NCBI RefSeq assembly: GCF_008642375.1
Contig: NZ_CP029194.1
Span: 1,302,001-1,366,000, forward strand
DNA from: Streptomyces venezuelae
Lineage (GTDB): Bacteria; Actinomycetota; Actinomycetes; Streptomycetales; Streptomycetaceae
Length of the DNA stretch: 64,000 nt
Direction: 5' to 3'
The stretch's first letter is position 1. Each line of letters opens with the position of its first letter. The notes beneath the pieces are model-generated. The model was given only the letters and a program-made list of their open reading frames with translations. It did not search any database and was not told where the DNA came from. Made by a program: the position numbers and the translations under genes. This document shows positions 33,102 to 41,867 of this stretch, one piece after another.

Positions 33102-34828
33102 TGGCCGCCGTCACCCGTGTGCCCTCGGTGATCCTCGGACTGTGCTCGTACACGCACGACTCCTCCGCCGCCCTGCTGGTGGACGGGAAGCTGATCGGCT
33201 TCGTCGAGGAGGAACGGCTCTCCCAGCAGAAGCACACCAAGGAGTACCCGCGCCACGCCGTCGAATGGCTGCTGAGCGAGGCCGGGCTCTCCGCCGCCGA
33301 CGTGGACGCCATCGCGTACAACTTCCAGCCCGCCCGCTACCTCGTCGAGTCCCCGGCAGCGCTGCGCCTGGCACTGTCCGCGACGACGCGCGACCGCGCG
33401 CTTCCGCGGGCTCGCGGCTTCGCCAGGGTGGCCGTGCGCACCCAGCTGCGCACGCGCGCCCTCGGCCGGCGGTTCCCCACCGCCCGCGTCTCGCCCGTCC
33501 TGCATCACCGAGCCCACCAGCTGGCGGCTTTCGCTGCGTCCGGGTGGGATGAGTCCGCCGTCCTCGTCGTGGACAGCCTGGGCGAGCGGCAGACCACGAC
33601 CATCGCACGCGGGCTCGACGTGCTCCGCCCTTCCACTCGCACCCTGGAAGCGATCAACGATCCCGCCTCACTGGGGTACGTATACGGCGCGGTCACCGAG
33701 CATCTGGGGTGGCGCCGCGGTGACGAGGAGGGCACCGTGATGGCGCTCGCCGCCCTCGGCGATCCCGAGCGATTCCGGCCCCTTTTCGCGTCGGCCGTCC
33801 GCACCACGCCGACCGGCTTCTTCCTGGACCCGGCCTACTTCCCCCCGCGCGTGCTGACGTCCGGCTACCCGAGGACGTCTCGCCGTTTCGTCGACGAGAC
33901 CTGCGCCGAACGCCACCCGAGCGAGCCGCTCCTGGACGTCCACCGCGATCTGGCCGCGGCCCTCCAGGAGCGCACCGAGCAGGTGATGCTGCGCCTTGCC
34001 CGCCGGGCGCGGATGATCACCGGATCGCGCCGTCTGTGCGTCGGCGGCGGAGTCGCCACGAACTGCGTGAGCATCGGCCGGATCATCGAAGCCGGCATCT
34101 TCGACGAGGTCTTCGTCCCGCCGGCCCCCGGTGACGCCGGGACCGCGATCGGGGCCGCGATCGCCGTGCACACCGACAGCCGGAGCCGACGGCCGGTGTC
34201 CGGTGTCGCCGGGGCCTGCTACCTAGGCCCGTCGTACCAGTACCAGGCCCTCGACCTCACGCCGTGGCCCGGGCTCCAGCAGAAGACGCTGGGCGTCGAG
34301 ACCGCCGAGTTCCTCGCCGACCAGCTCGCCCACGGCATGATCGTCGGACTCTTCCAGGGCCGAGTCGAGGCTGGACCCCGCGCGCTAGGGAACCGTTCGA
34401 TCCTTGCCTCTCCGCTGGAGTCCGGGGTCGTCCAGCGGCTGAACGCGACCGTGAAGTTCCGGGAGCCGTTCCGCCCCTTCGCCCCCATGGTCCTGGCCGA
34501 ACGCGCCACCGAGTTCTTCACCCTGGGCCAGGAGGCGCCGTACATGTCGATGGCGTCTGGCGTGACCGACAAGGCGCGCGAACACGTCCCCGCCATCGTG
34601 CATGCCAACGGCACCTCGCGCCTTCAGATCGTCACCCGGTCGCAGAACCCGTTCATGCACGAGGTCCTGAACGCCTTCGCGCGCCGAACCGGGGTGCCGG
34701 TGCTGATCAACACCTCGCTCAACGTCAAGGGCAAGCCGATCTGCGGGACGCCGGCCATGGCCCTGGACTGCCTGGTCGACTCCGGGCTGGACGCCCTGCT
34801 GCTGGAAGGGCGGTGGATCACCAAGTGA
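33101..34828 (+). CDS. NodU/TobZ-family O-carbamoyltransferase
   Basis: A 575-residue enzyme that makes carbamoyl adenylate from carbamoyl phosphate and transfers the carbamoyl to a hydroxyl. The Kae1-like domain shows LGLCSYTHDSSAALL, the metal-site HHRAHQ, DEEGTVMALAALGD and LCVGGGVATNC. The C-terminal YrdC-like domain carries the family signature GRVEAGPRALGNRSILASP and NTSLNVKGKPICGTP. The family decorates nodulation factors, tobramycin and other antibiotics. The ATG shares bases with the TS-fold gene's stop (TGATG), so the two products are made in step. The acceptor may be the hydroxymethyl group created by that enzyme or a sugar hydroxyl. Confidence 0.9.
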   Translation: MAAVTRVPSVILGLCSYTHDSSAALLVDGKLIGFVEEERLSQQKHTKEYPRHAVEWLLSEAGLSAADVDAIAYNFQPARYLVESPAALRLALSATTRDRALPRARGFARVAVRTQLRTRALGRRFPTARVSPVLHHRAHQLAAFAASGWDESAVLVVDSLGERQTTTIARGLDVLRPSTRTLEAINDPASLGYVYGAVTEHLGWRRGDEEGTVMALAALGDPERFRPLFASAVRTTPTGFFLDPAYFPPRVLTSGYPRTSRRFVDETCAERHPSEPLLDVHRDLAAALQERTEQVMLRLARRARMITGSRRLCVGGGVATNCVSIGRIIEAGIFDEVFVPPAPGDAGTAIGAAIAVHTDSRSRRPVSGVAGACYLGPSYQYQALDLTPWPGLQQKTLGVETAEFLADQLAHGMIVGLFQGRVEAGPRALGNRSILASPLESGVVQRLNATVKFREPFRPFAPMVLAERATEFFTLGQEAPYMSMASGVTDKAREHVPAIVHANGTSRLQIVTRSQNPFMHEVLNAFARRTGVPVLINTSLNVKGKPICGTPAMALDCLVDSGLDALLLEGRWITK

Positions 34829-35877
34829 AGATCGGATACAGCTTCTGGGGCTTCCTCGGCAACGGGATCACCGACACACCGGACGGGGGCCGCAGCCACC
34901 GCCGCCCGCTGATCGACGCCCTCCTCGACCGCGGGCACGAGATCGTCTTCCTGCAGCCCAACCGCGACCTGCTCGAAGCCGGCGACGACCTCGGCGGCGC
35001 CTACGCCTTCGACAGCGGCCGGCCGGACATCGACGCCCTGTTCCTGGAATGGCGCTGGGCCGTCGACGGCCGCAACACCACCGCTTGCGACGCCGAGGAC
35101 CACACCTGCGACCTGCATCGCCAGGCCGAGCTCATCATGCGGTACACCGTGCAGCGCGGGACTCCGACCGTGATCTGGGACAAGGACCGCAAGCTCCGGC
35201 CGGACAGCATGTGGCGCCGTTCCCCGCGCACCACGGTGTGCGAAGCGGCCCTCGAACCGGCGCCGGGCGCCCACCGTCTGCTCTTCCCGGTCGAGGACCG
35301 CCTCCTGGAGCAGGCGGATCCGACCGCGTTGGCATCGAAGCACCGGGACATCGTGCTCGGGTATGTAGGCAACCAGTACGACCGGGACCAGCACTTCGAC
35401 CGCTTCTTCTCCCCCGCCGCCGCATGCTTCGACCACCTGGTCGCCGGCAAATGGACGAGGACGAGCCGCTGGCCGCACGTCCGCTTCCTCGGCAGAATCC
35501 CCTTCGAGGCAGCTCAGGGCGTCTACGGCAGATCCCTGGCCACGGTGCTCATGCTTCCCGAGCGGTACACCACCGTCGGGCAGATGACACAGCGCATCTT
35601 CGAGGCAGTACTCGCCGGCTGCCTCCCGCTCGCCCCGGCTGACATCCTGCACGTCGATCGGTTCGTGCCCACGGAGCTGATTGTCAGGTCGGGCCGTGAA
35701 GCGATCGAGCGACTGTCCTACCTGCGGCGGATCGCCGGCACCCAGGAGCACGCCGACTTGATCGCTGCATGTCTGGACCGCCTGGACCCGTTCCGGCTGA
35801 GCAGGCAGGTCGATGCTCTGGAGGCCGTCCTGGAGACGGCCGTCGGTCCCGTCGCTGTGGGGCGGGGAGCGGCCTAA
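34825..35877 (+). CDS. CgeB/DUF3880-like glycosyltransferase
   Basis: A 350-residue GT-B protein. The N-terminal half begins KIGYSFWGFLGNGITDTPDG and contains VIWDKDRKLRPDS. The C-terminal half has LGYVGNQYDRDQHFDRFF, VRFLGRIPFEAAQGVYGRSL and the donor-site stretch QRIFEAVLAGCLPLAP, as in CgeB-like spore-polysaccharide glycosyltransferases. It is soluble with no membrane helix. GTG at 34825 overlaps the carbamoyltransferase stop by four bases. With the enzyme at 30298 it gives the pathway two sugar-transfer steps. Confidence 0.75.
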   Translation: MKIGYSFWGFLGNGITDTPDGGRSHRRPLIDALLDRGHEIVFLQPNRDLLEAGDDLGGAYAFDSGRPDIDALFLEWRWAVDGRNTTACDAEDHTCDLHRQAELIMRYTVQRGTPTVIWDKDRKLRPDSMWRRSPRTTVCEAALEPAPGAHRLLFPVEDRLLEQADPTALASKHRDIVLGYVGNQYDRDQHFDRFFSPAAACFDHLVAGKWTRTSRWPHVRFLGRIPFEAAQGVYGRSLATVLMLPERYTTVGQMTQRIFEAVLAGCLPLAPADILHVDRFVPTELIVRSGREAIERLSYLRRIAGTQEHADLIAACLDRLDPFRLSRQVDALEAVLETAVGPVAVGRGAA

Positions 35878-35973
35878 TGCGGCTGACCACCCAGGCCGTG
35901 GCGCCTGGATCATCCGAACGTGTCCCGCCGGGCGGTCCGGCCGGGCATCCGATCGACTCTACGCTGGAGCACC

Positions 35974-36486
35974 ATGAAGAAGGTCGCCATCGTCGGCTGC
36001 GGAGGCAGCGGCAAGTCGTTCCTGGCTCGCGAGCTGGGCAGGATTCTCGACGCCCCGGTGACGCACCTGGACGCCGCGTTCTACGACGACGAGTGGAACG
36101 CGCTGCCCTTGGACAAGTTCGCCGACCTGCAGCGGGAGCTGGTCGCGCAGCCGCGGTGGGTGATCGACGGGAACTACAACTCGACGCTGCAGATCCGACT
36201 CGACGCGTGCGACACCGTCGTCCTGATGGACGTGTCGACCGTGGCGGCGCTGTACGGGATCTTCTCCCGGCAGATCCGGCACGGGGCCGGGCACAAGGGC
36301 AACGGGGTGCACAACCGCATCAACTGGGGCGTGATCAAGTACGTGGCCACGTACCGCAGCAAGATGCGCCCGCGCGTCATGTCCAAGATCGAGGAGTTCG
36401 CCTCCGGCCGGGCCGAAGTGGTGCTGCTGACCAGTCGAGGTCAGACGCGGCGCTGGCTGCGGAAGGTTGCCGCCGAGCACCGCTGA
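35974..36486 (+). CDS. P-loop kinase (FlaR/adenylate-kinase-like)
   Basis: A 170-residue P-loop NTPase: Walker A GCGGSGKSFLAREL, the acceptor-side motif THLDAAFYDDEWNALP, WVIDGNYNSTLQIRL and a lid region RQIRHGAGHKGNG. The build resembles FlaR/topology-modulation and small nucleotide or metabolite kinases. In this operon a nucleoside or nucleotide substrate is plausible. GGAG precedes the ATG; it starts 96 bases after the glycosyltransferase. Confidence 0.75.
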   Translation: MKKVAIVGCGGSGKSFLARELGRILDAPVTHLDAAFYDDEWNALPLDKFADLQRELVAQPRWVIDGNYNSTLQIRLDACDTVVLMDVSTVAALYGIFSRQIRHGAGHKGNGVHNRINWGVIKYVATYRSKMRPRVMSKIEEFASGRAEVVLLTSRGQTRRWLRKVAAEHR

Positions 36487-36517
36487 GCACTCCGCGCCCT
36501 CGAGGGGAGGGTGCGGC

Positions 36518-37363
36518 GTGAACATCACCAACCCCTTCCTGGACCCCACCCGTCAGGCGGAGTTGTACGGCCACGCCTCCCGCCTGGCCGGGCGATCCAA
36601 CGCCCTGCTGCGGGCCAAGACCGCCGGTCGACCTGTACCGGACGCGATCGTCCAGCTGGTACGAGCGCACCACGATCGGCCGGATCGTCTGGGTCTGGTG
36701 CTGGACGTCGGCTGTGGCCGCGGCACGAGCAGCATGGCCCTCGCCCAGCAGCTCCGGCCGCAGCACGTCATCGGGCTCGATGCCGCCCCGGCTCTGATCG
36801 AGCAGGCTCGCCGGCGCGCCCGTCACGTGCCCGGCCTCCAACTGAGCTTCCTCCGAGGTGATTTCCACCAGGTCCCCCTGCCGACCAGCTCGTGCGATCT
36901 CGCCGTCGCCGCGTTCTGCCTATACCACTCGACGCACCCGGAGACGGTGATCGCGGAGCTGGACCGGGTTCTCCTCCCCGAGGGTCTGGCCGTGCTCGTC
37001 ACGAAGGACCTCCACAGCTACCGGGAGATGGACGAGCTGGTTGCCACCGCCGGCCTCGATCTACGGGCCACCGGGCACGAGAGCCTCTACGTCTCGGCGC
37101 ACAGCGGCAACCTCGCCGACCTGGTCTCCCCGTCGCTAGACGTCCTGCGCACAGAGGACGAGGAACACAGCTTCACCTTCGACGGCCACGACCACGTGGC
37201 CGAGTACCTCGCCACCAACCCGAAGTACCACCTGCCTCGTGGTCTGTACGGCAACCCGGGTGCGGTGGCGGCAGCTCTGCGCGACGTCCTGCCCGATCGG
37301 CCGCTGACCACACGGTCCGTCGTCACGTTCGTCGTGGCCCGGCCGACGAGGGGCCGATCATGA
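36518..37363 (+). CDS. Class I SAM-dependent methyltransferase
   Basis: A 281-residue methyltransferase: motif I VLDVGCGRGTSSMALAQ, the acidic end of beta2 at VIGLDAAPALI, motif II near LSFLRGDFHQVPLP and motif III LPEGLAVLVTKDLH. The N-terminal helix NPFLDPTRQAELYGHASRLA is typical of small-molecule O- or N-methyltransferases. GGAGG lies seven bases before the GTG. The stop overlaps the next start (ATGA). The substrate is presumably a late sugar-nucleoside intermediate. Confidence 0.85.
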   Translation: MNITNPFLDPTRQAELYGHASRLAGRSNALLRAKTAGRPVPDAIVQLVRAHHDRPDRLGLVLDVGCGRGTSSMALAQQLRPQHVIGLDAAPALIEQARRRARHVPGLQLSFLRGDFHQVPLPTSSCDLAVAAFCLYHSTHPETVIAELDRVLLPEGLAVLVTKDLHSYREMDELVATAGLDLRATGHESLYVSAHSGNLADLVSPSLDVLRTEDEEHSFTFDGHDHVAEYLATNPKYHLPRGLYGNPGAVAAALRDVLPDRPLTTRSVVTFVVARPTRGRS

Positions 37364-38124
37364 CGGCCGGCTGCTTCATCAAGCACTACGAGACTCCCGC
37401 ACGGGTCACCGCCGCTGTCCGCCACCACGCCTGGATCGCCGAGCACGCGTCTCCGCTCCGGCAGCCGGCCGTGACTGCCGTTGGGTCGACCAGCGTGACG
37501 TTCGAGCGCGTCGAGGGCCGTCCGGCCAGGCCGGAGGACCTGCCGCTTCTGGCGGAGCTGCTGGGCGATGCCCATGGGGCCGCTTGGACCAGCGATCTCA
37601 GGTCGGCCCCGCTGACTGCGCCGCACCACTTCCAGGACGGCACCACGCTCGACGGCTACCTGGGCCCCCGCCAAGCAGCCCTACAGCGGCGGCTTGAGCA
37701 GGGGTATCTGCCGGACGAGTTCGCCCTGCACGGGATGCTCACTCTGCTGGAGAAGACCGCCGAGGGGCCCACCTCCTTCTACAAGGACAGCAACCCCCGG
37801 AACTTCCTCATCACGGAGACCGGTGCCGTCTACACGGTCGACACCGACGACCTCACACTCGCCCCGCTGGCGTACGACCTGGCCAAACTGATCGTGACGT
37901 TGATCGCGACGTACGGACCGCTGTCCGAGGGTGCTGTCGACGAAGCCCTGGCGACTTACAACCGAGCCGCCGCATGCCATGACGTCCGACTCGGCGCGAC
38001 GGGCCGTGAACGGCTCGACGACTTCGTCGCACTGCACGCCGTCCTCACAGCCCCGTACGCCGGGCTCAACGGCTACCAGCACGGCTGGCTGCCCGGCATT
38101 CACAGACCCCGAGGTTCCGCATGA
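37360..38124 (+). CDS. APH/choline-kinase-like phosphotransferase
   Basis: A 254-residue protein of the aminoglycoside phosphotransferase fold. The catalytic loop is YKDSNPRNFLI (Asp and Asn present; the usual His is Lys) and the metal-binding motif is VDTDDLTLAPLAYDLAKLI. The short N-lobe lacks a clear glycine-rich loop. Such enzymes phosphorylate sugars, amino sugars or alcohols, or confer self-resistance. It overlaps both neighbours by four bases. Confidence 0.75.
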   Translation: MTAGCFIKHYETPARVTAAVRHHAWIAEHASPLRQPAVTAVGSTSVTFERVEGRPARPEDLPLLAELLGDAHGAAWTSDLRSAPLTAPHHFQDGTTLDGYLGPRQAALQRRLEQGYLPDEFALHGMLTLLEKTAEGPTSFYKDSNPRNFLITETGAVYTVDTDDLTLAPLAYDLAKLIVTLIATYGPLSEGAVDEALATYNRAAACHDVRLGATGRERLDDFVALHAVLTAPYAGLNGYQHGWLPGIHRPRGSA

Positions 38125-38780
38125 TCACGACCGAACTCGTCTTCGTCCGCCACGGCGAGGCCCAGTGCAACATCGATGGCGTGGTGGGAGGGCCGCGCAC
38201 GTGCACCGGACTGACCAACCTCGGCTATGCACAGGCCGAGCGGGTCGCGTTACGGCTCGTCGCCGAGCACCGGGAGAGGCCCTTCGACGCGCTCTACGCC
38301 GGCCCGCGCATCCGCCTGCGCCAGACCGCCGAGATCATCAGTCAGGCCCTCCGGATCCCGATGCTCGTGGACGAGCACCTCGACGGCCCGGTGCACGGCG
38401 CCGCCGACGGCCTGCCCTGGAGGGAGGTGAAGAACGCCGCCGACGGCGGGCCTCATGCCCACCCCGACACACCGTGGGCCGAGGGATCCGACACCTGGAA
38501 CGGCTATCTGGAGCGCGCCGGGGGCTTCCTCCAGCAACTCCTCGAACGGCATGAGGGCGACCGTGTCCTGTTCGCGGCCCACGGCGAGACGGTGATCGCC
38601 GCGAATACCCTGCTCCTGGGAGTTCCGATCGGCTCGCCGGCGGGGTTCGCCGTGTCCCACGGCTCCATCACGAGGTGGCAGCGTCATCTCAACCGGCTGG
38701 GGCAATGGCGGTGGATGCTCGACCGGCACAACGACATCGAGCACCTGACGACTCTGACCGCAGCGGAGACCGACTCGTGA
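38121..38780 (+). CDS. Histidine phosphatase (phosphoglycerate mutase-like)
   Basis: A 219-residue branch-1 histidine phosphatase. The RHG motif is FVRHGEAQCN, Arg and Glu follow in YAGPRIRLRQTAEIIS, and the second His is in FAAHGETVIA. It likely removes phosphate from a pathway intermediate. It overlaps the kinase genes on both sides, which suggests paired phosphorylation and dephosphorylation steps. Confidence 0.88.
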   Translation: MITTELVFVRHGEAQCNIDGVVGGPRTCTGLTNLGYAQAERVALRLVAEHRERPFDALYAGPRIRLRQTAEIISQALRIPMLVDEHLDGPVHGAADGLPWREVKNAADGGPHAHPDTPWAEGSDTWNGYLERAGGFLQQLLERHEGDRVLFAAHGETVIAANTLLLGVPIGSPAGFAVSHGSITRWQRHLNRLGQWRWMLDRHNDIEHLTTLTAAETDS

Positions 38781-39613
38781 TCGCGGCCTTCGACGACCCG
38801 CGCATCGAACTGGCCCGCGAGACGGTCGGAGCCGTCCGGGTACTCGCCGACCCCAAGCTCCCACCCCGCCTCCTTCGCCTGACGGACACCCGCGGACGAG
38901 AGTTCTTCGCCAAGCACCACAGCGAGCGGGAGCGCTACTTGCGGGAGGTCCACTCCTACGGCGAGTGGGTGACCTACCTGAACGGCCATGCTCCCAGGAT
39001 GGTCGCTCGCCGGGACGCGACGTGCACGCTGCTGCTCACGGCCTTCCCCGGCGCGAGTGCGGACACCCTGGCACCGGGATCGCCCGAGGAGGAGCAAGCC
39101 CACTACGAGGCCGGGCGAGTCCTGGGGACTCTCCATCACACCACCGTGATCCCGCGTACCGGTGCCATCGGTGCGGAACTGGCACAGCGTCTGGGTTCGT
39201 GGATCGCCCGGGCGGACCGGGCCGACCTCATCTCCGCGGCCGAGCACAACCGCCTGCGTCACAGTGCGGACGTCCTGGCGAACACCCTCATGGACAGTGC
39301 GGTGTGCCACCTCGACTACCAGCCCCGGAACTGGCTCGTCGGTGCCGCCTTCGGGCTCTGCGACTTCGAGCACATGCGCCGTGACGCCCGTATCCGCGAC
39401 TTCGCGCGGCTCGAGTTCCGCCGCTGGCAAGCGGCGCCCCAGCTCCGGAAGGCGTTCTTCGCCGGCTACGGCACTCCGCTGACCGATACCGAGCAGCGCC
39501 TGCTGGAGTCGTTCGGCGCCATCGAGGCGGTCACCTCCCTCGTACGCGGACACGAGCAAGACGACCTCGCCCTCAGCACCCACGGCCGCACCGTCCTGGC
39601 CCGGCTGACCTGA
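38777..39613 (+). CDS. APH-like phosphotransferase (second copy)
   Basis: A 278-residue APH-fold kinase, distinct from the one at 37360. The N-lobe has FFAKHHSERERYLREVHSYG (the conserved Lys), the catalytic loop is VCHLDYQPRNWLV with His, Asp and Asn, and the metal motif is LCDFEHMRRDARIRDFARLE. All expected catalytic residues are present. The GTG start overlaps the phosphatase stop by four bases. It may activate a sugar or hydroxyl group in the product or protect the host. Confidence 0.8.
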   Translation: MIAAFDDPRIELARETVGAVRVLADPKLPPRLLRLTDTRGREFFAKHHSERERYLREVHSYGEWVTYLNGHAPRMVARRDATCTLLLTAFPGASADTLAPGSPEEEQAHYEAGRVLGTLHHTTVIPRTGAIGAELAQRLGSWIARADRADLISAAEHNRLRHSADVLANTLMDSAVCHLDYQPRNWLVGAAFGLCDFEHMRRDARIRDFARLEFRRWQAAPQLRKAFFAGYGTPLTDTEQRLLESFGAIEAVTSLVRGHEQDDLALSTHGRTVLARLT

Positions 39614-39643
39614 CATCCCCCTCCCTTCACTCAGGAGACCTCC

Positions 39644-40645
39644 GTGTCACAACACCTGCCCCACGTCGCCGCCGCCTTCCCACGACGAGCGGTGGTGACC
39701 GGCGCCGCCGGCTTCATCGGCTCCCACCTCGCCCACGCCCTCGCCCAGGCGGGGACCGTCGTCATCGGCGTCGACCGCCGGAACCCGGCCGTCGACCACA
39801 CGGCCGCCGCCAACCTCGTCCCGCTGCACGGGATCCCCGGATACGTGCACATCACCGCCGACCTGCTGAACTGCGCCATCGACCCGCTCCTGATCGACGC
39901 GGACGTCGTCTTCCATCTGGCCGGGATTCCCGGCGTCCGCCCGTCGTGGGGACCGCAGTTCGGCGAGTACGTCGCCTCCAACATCCTGGCCACCCAGCGC
40001 GTGATGGAGGCCGCCACACGGATCGGCGTGCCGCGACTGGTGGTCGCCTCCTCCTCCAGTGTGTACGGCCCCACCAGCGGCGGTGCGAGCATGGAGACGG
40101 ATCAGCCGCGGCCCTCGTCGCCCTACGCGGTCACCAAGCTCGCCGAGGAGCAGCTCTGCCTGGCGCACGCCGCGCAGGCCCACTGCGCCACAAGCGTCGT
40201 CGCCCTGCGGTACTTCACCGTCTACGGCCCCCGGCAGCGCTCCGACATGTTCACGCACCGCGCCCTGCAGGCCGCCCTGACCGGCCGGCCGCTGCGCCTG
40301 TACGGAGACGGACACCAGCGCCGGGACTTCACCTACATCGACGACGCGGTCTCCGCCACGATCGCGGCCGCCACAACGTCGAACGCGAGGGACGTGATCA
40401 ACGTGGGCGGCGGCTCCAGCGCCTCACTGCTCGAAGTCATCGGCATCGCGCGAAGCCTCGTCGGCCGCGAGATCGAGGTGCACCAGGAGAACCCTCGCAG
40501 CGGCGACGTCCTCACGACCCGCGCCAACCCCGGACGCGCCCACGAGGACCTGGGGTGGCAGCCACAAGTCGACCTCCACAGCGGCATGCGCTCCCACATG
40601 CAGGCCCTCGCCGCCGAGCCGGCCGTGTACGGCCGCGCGGCATAA
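39644..40645 (+). CDS. NAD-dependent sugar-nucleotide epimerase/dehydratase (extended SDR)
   Basis: A 333-residue extended SDR. The NAD site is VTGAAGFIGSHLAHAL, the catalytic triad region is SSSSVYG with SPYAVTKLAEEQ (Tyr-x-x-x-Lys), and the nucleotide-sugar part includes RYFTVYGPRQRSDM and RDFTYIDDAV. It matches UDP-glucose 4-epimerase/GlcNAc epimerase types. CAGGAGACCTCC precedes the GTG. It would supply the modified NDP-sugar for one of the glycosyltransferases. Confidence 0.88.
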   Translation: MSQHLPHVAAAFPRRAVVTGAAGFIGSHLAHALAQAGTVVIGVDRRNPAVDHTAAANLVPLHGIPGYVHITADLLNCAIDPLLIDADVVFHLAGIPGVRPSWGPQFGEYVASNILATQRVMEAATRIGVPRLVVASSSSVYGPTSGGASMETDQPRPSSPYAVTKLAEEQLCLAHAAQAHCATSVVALRYFTVYGPRQRSDMFTHRALQAALTGRPLRLYGDGHQRRDFTYIDDAVSATIAAATTSNARDVINVGGGSSASLLEVIGIARSLVGREIEVHQENPRSGDVLTTRANPGRAHEDLGWQPQVDLHSGMRSHMQALAAEPAVYGRAA

Positions 40646-40671
40646 CCAGCCAAAAGGAGAAGGAGATCGCC

Positions 40672-41433
40672 GTGGCCGGCACCACAGCGCAGCAGACGAC
40701 ACCACGCCACCACATCGCCATCATCCCTTGCCGGTGGGGCTCTTCCCGGTTTCCGGGCAAGCCCCTGGCCCAACTCGGAGGCAGGCCCCTGCTCTGGCAC
40801 GTCCACCAACGCTGCTTGGAGGCGAAACGTCTCGACGGCGTGGTGGTCGCCACGGACGACGAGCGCATCGAGGAGGTGTGCCACCAGCTGGGCATCGAGT
40901 GCGTACGCACGGGAGAACACCTCACCGGCACCGACCGCGTCGCGGAGTGCGCCGAACACCTGGCCGCCAACGCCTACATCAACGTCCAGGGCGACGAGCC
41001 GTTCATCGCCCCGGCCGCGATCGACGCCGTCTCCCAGGCGCTGGACCACCTGCCCCCTGACACACTCGCGGTGAACGCGTACACGCAGCTGGACAGCACC
41101 GGCGCCGTGCTCGACCACAACGTCGTCAAGGTCGTCGTCGGGACCGGCGGGAACGCCCTGATGTTCTCCCGGAACGCGATCCCCTACCCGCGAGCGGGCC
41201 GCCCGACATACCTCCGTCAGCTGGGGCTCTACGGCTTCACGCGCGAGGCTCTCAGTCTCTTCCGCCACCTCCCGCAAGGGCCACTCGAACGAACTGAAGG
41301 CGTGGAAATGCTGCGCTTCGTCGAGCACGGCCACGGCGTACAGATGGTCGCCGTCGTGAACGGCGGCGTGGCGGTCGACACGCCGGAGGATCTGGTGAGG
41401 GCCGACGCCATCCTCCAGTCCCTACGCACATGA
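40672..41433 (+). CDS. KdsB-like CMP-sugar synthetase
   Basis: A 253-residue cytidylyltransferase matching 3-deoxy-manno-octulosonate cytidylyltransferase: AIIPCRWGSSRFPGKPLAQL, VVVATDDERIEEVC, INVQGDEPFIAP, the sugar-site MFSRNAIPYPR, and GLYGFTREAL. The family couples CTP to a keto-sugar acid to give a CMP-sugar. Kdo is a Gram-negative lipopolysaccharide sugar, so its place in a Streptomyces cluster points to a different acid, such as a nononic or octulosonic acid in a natural product. GAAGGAG precedes the GTG. Confidence 0.85.
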   Translation: MAGTTAQQTTPRHHIAIIPCRWGSSRFPGKPLAQLGGRPLLWHVHQRCLEAKRLDGVVVATDDERIEEVCHQLGIECVRTGEHLTGTDRVAECAEHLAANAYINVQGDEPFIAPAAIDAVSQALDHLPPDTLAVNAYTQLDSTGAVLDHNVVKVVVGTGGNALMFSRNAIPYPRAGRPTYLRQLGLYGFTREALSLFRHLPQGPLERTEGVEMLRFVEHGHGVQMVAVVNGGVAVDTPEDLVRADAILQSLRT

Positions 41434-41442
41434 GGAACCTTG

Positions 41443-41796
41443 ATGAGCAACGACCCGTGGAACACCATCCGCACGCTTGCCGCGCTCTTCACCCAGCTCG
41501 ACGGCGAACGCGGTATGACTCCGGAAGAGCAGTGGACCCTGCAGGTCCTGAAGATCTCCGAGGAGGTCGGTGAAGCCGCCCAGGCCGTCATCGGCGCCCG
41601 GGCGACCAACCCCAGGAAAGGACACAGCCACACCTGGGACGACGTGCAGGAAGAGGTCACCGACTGCGTGATCACCGGCATGGTCGCCCTGGCACGCATG
41701 CGTCCCGACGACGCCCCGGACTACTTCGCCGCCGTACTCGCGAGGAAGGCGGCGAAGTTTCTGCCCGGCTCGGCCGGTGCCGCTGAGGGCGCATAG
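41443..41796 (+). CDS. MazG-like nucleotide pyrophosphohydrolase
   Basis: A 117-residue all-alpha NTP pyrophosphatase-like protein: LKISEEVGEAAQAVIG (the Glu-Glu-x-x-Glu part) and VQEEVTDCVITGMVAL (the Glu-x-x-Asp part) of the MazG metal site. It could hydrolyse a (d)NTP to the monophosphate needed by the TS-fold enzyme, or remove unwanted modified nucleotides. The ATG at 41443 has GAGGAA upstream; a TTG three bases earlier is less likely. It is the last gene of the operon. Confidence 0.82.
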   Translation: MSNDPWNTIRTLAALFTQLDGERGMTPEEQWTLQVLKISEEVGEAAQAVIGARATNPRKGHSHTWDDVQEEVTDCVITGMVALARMRPDDAPDYFAAVLARKAAKFLPGSAGAAEGA

Positions 41797-41867
41797 CCGC
41801 ATCGGCTTTCGTCCGCCGGCGTCCGGCTCGGTGCGCTACGCCCAACGCACCGAGTCGGAAATCTCCG

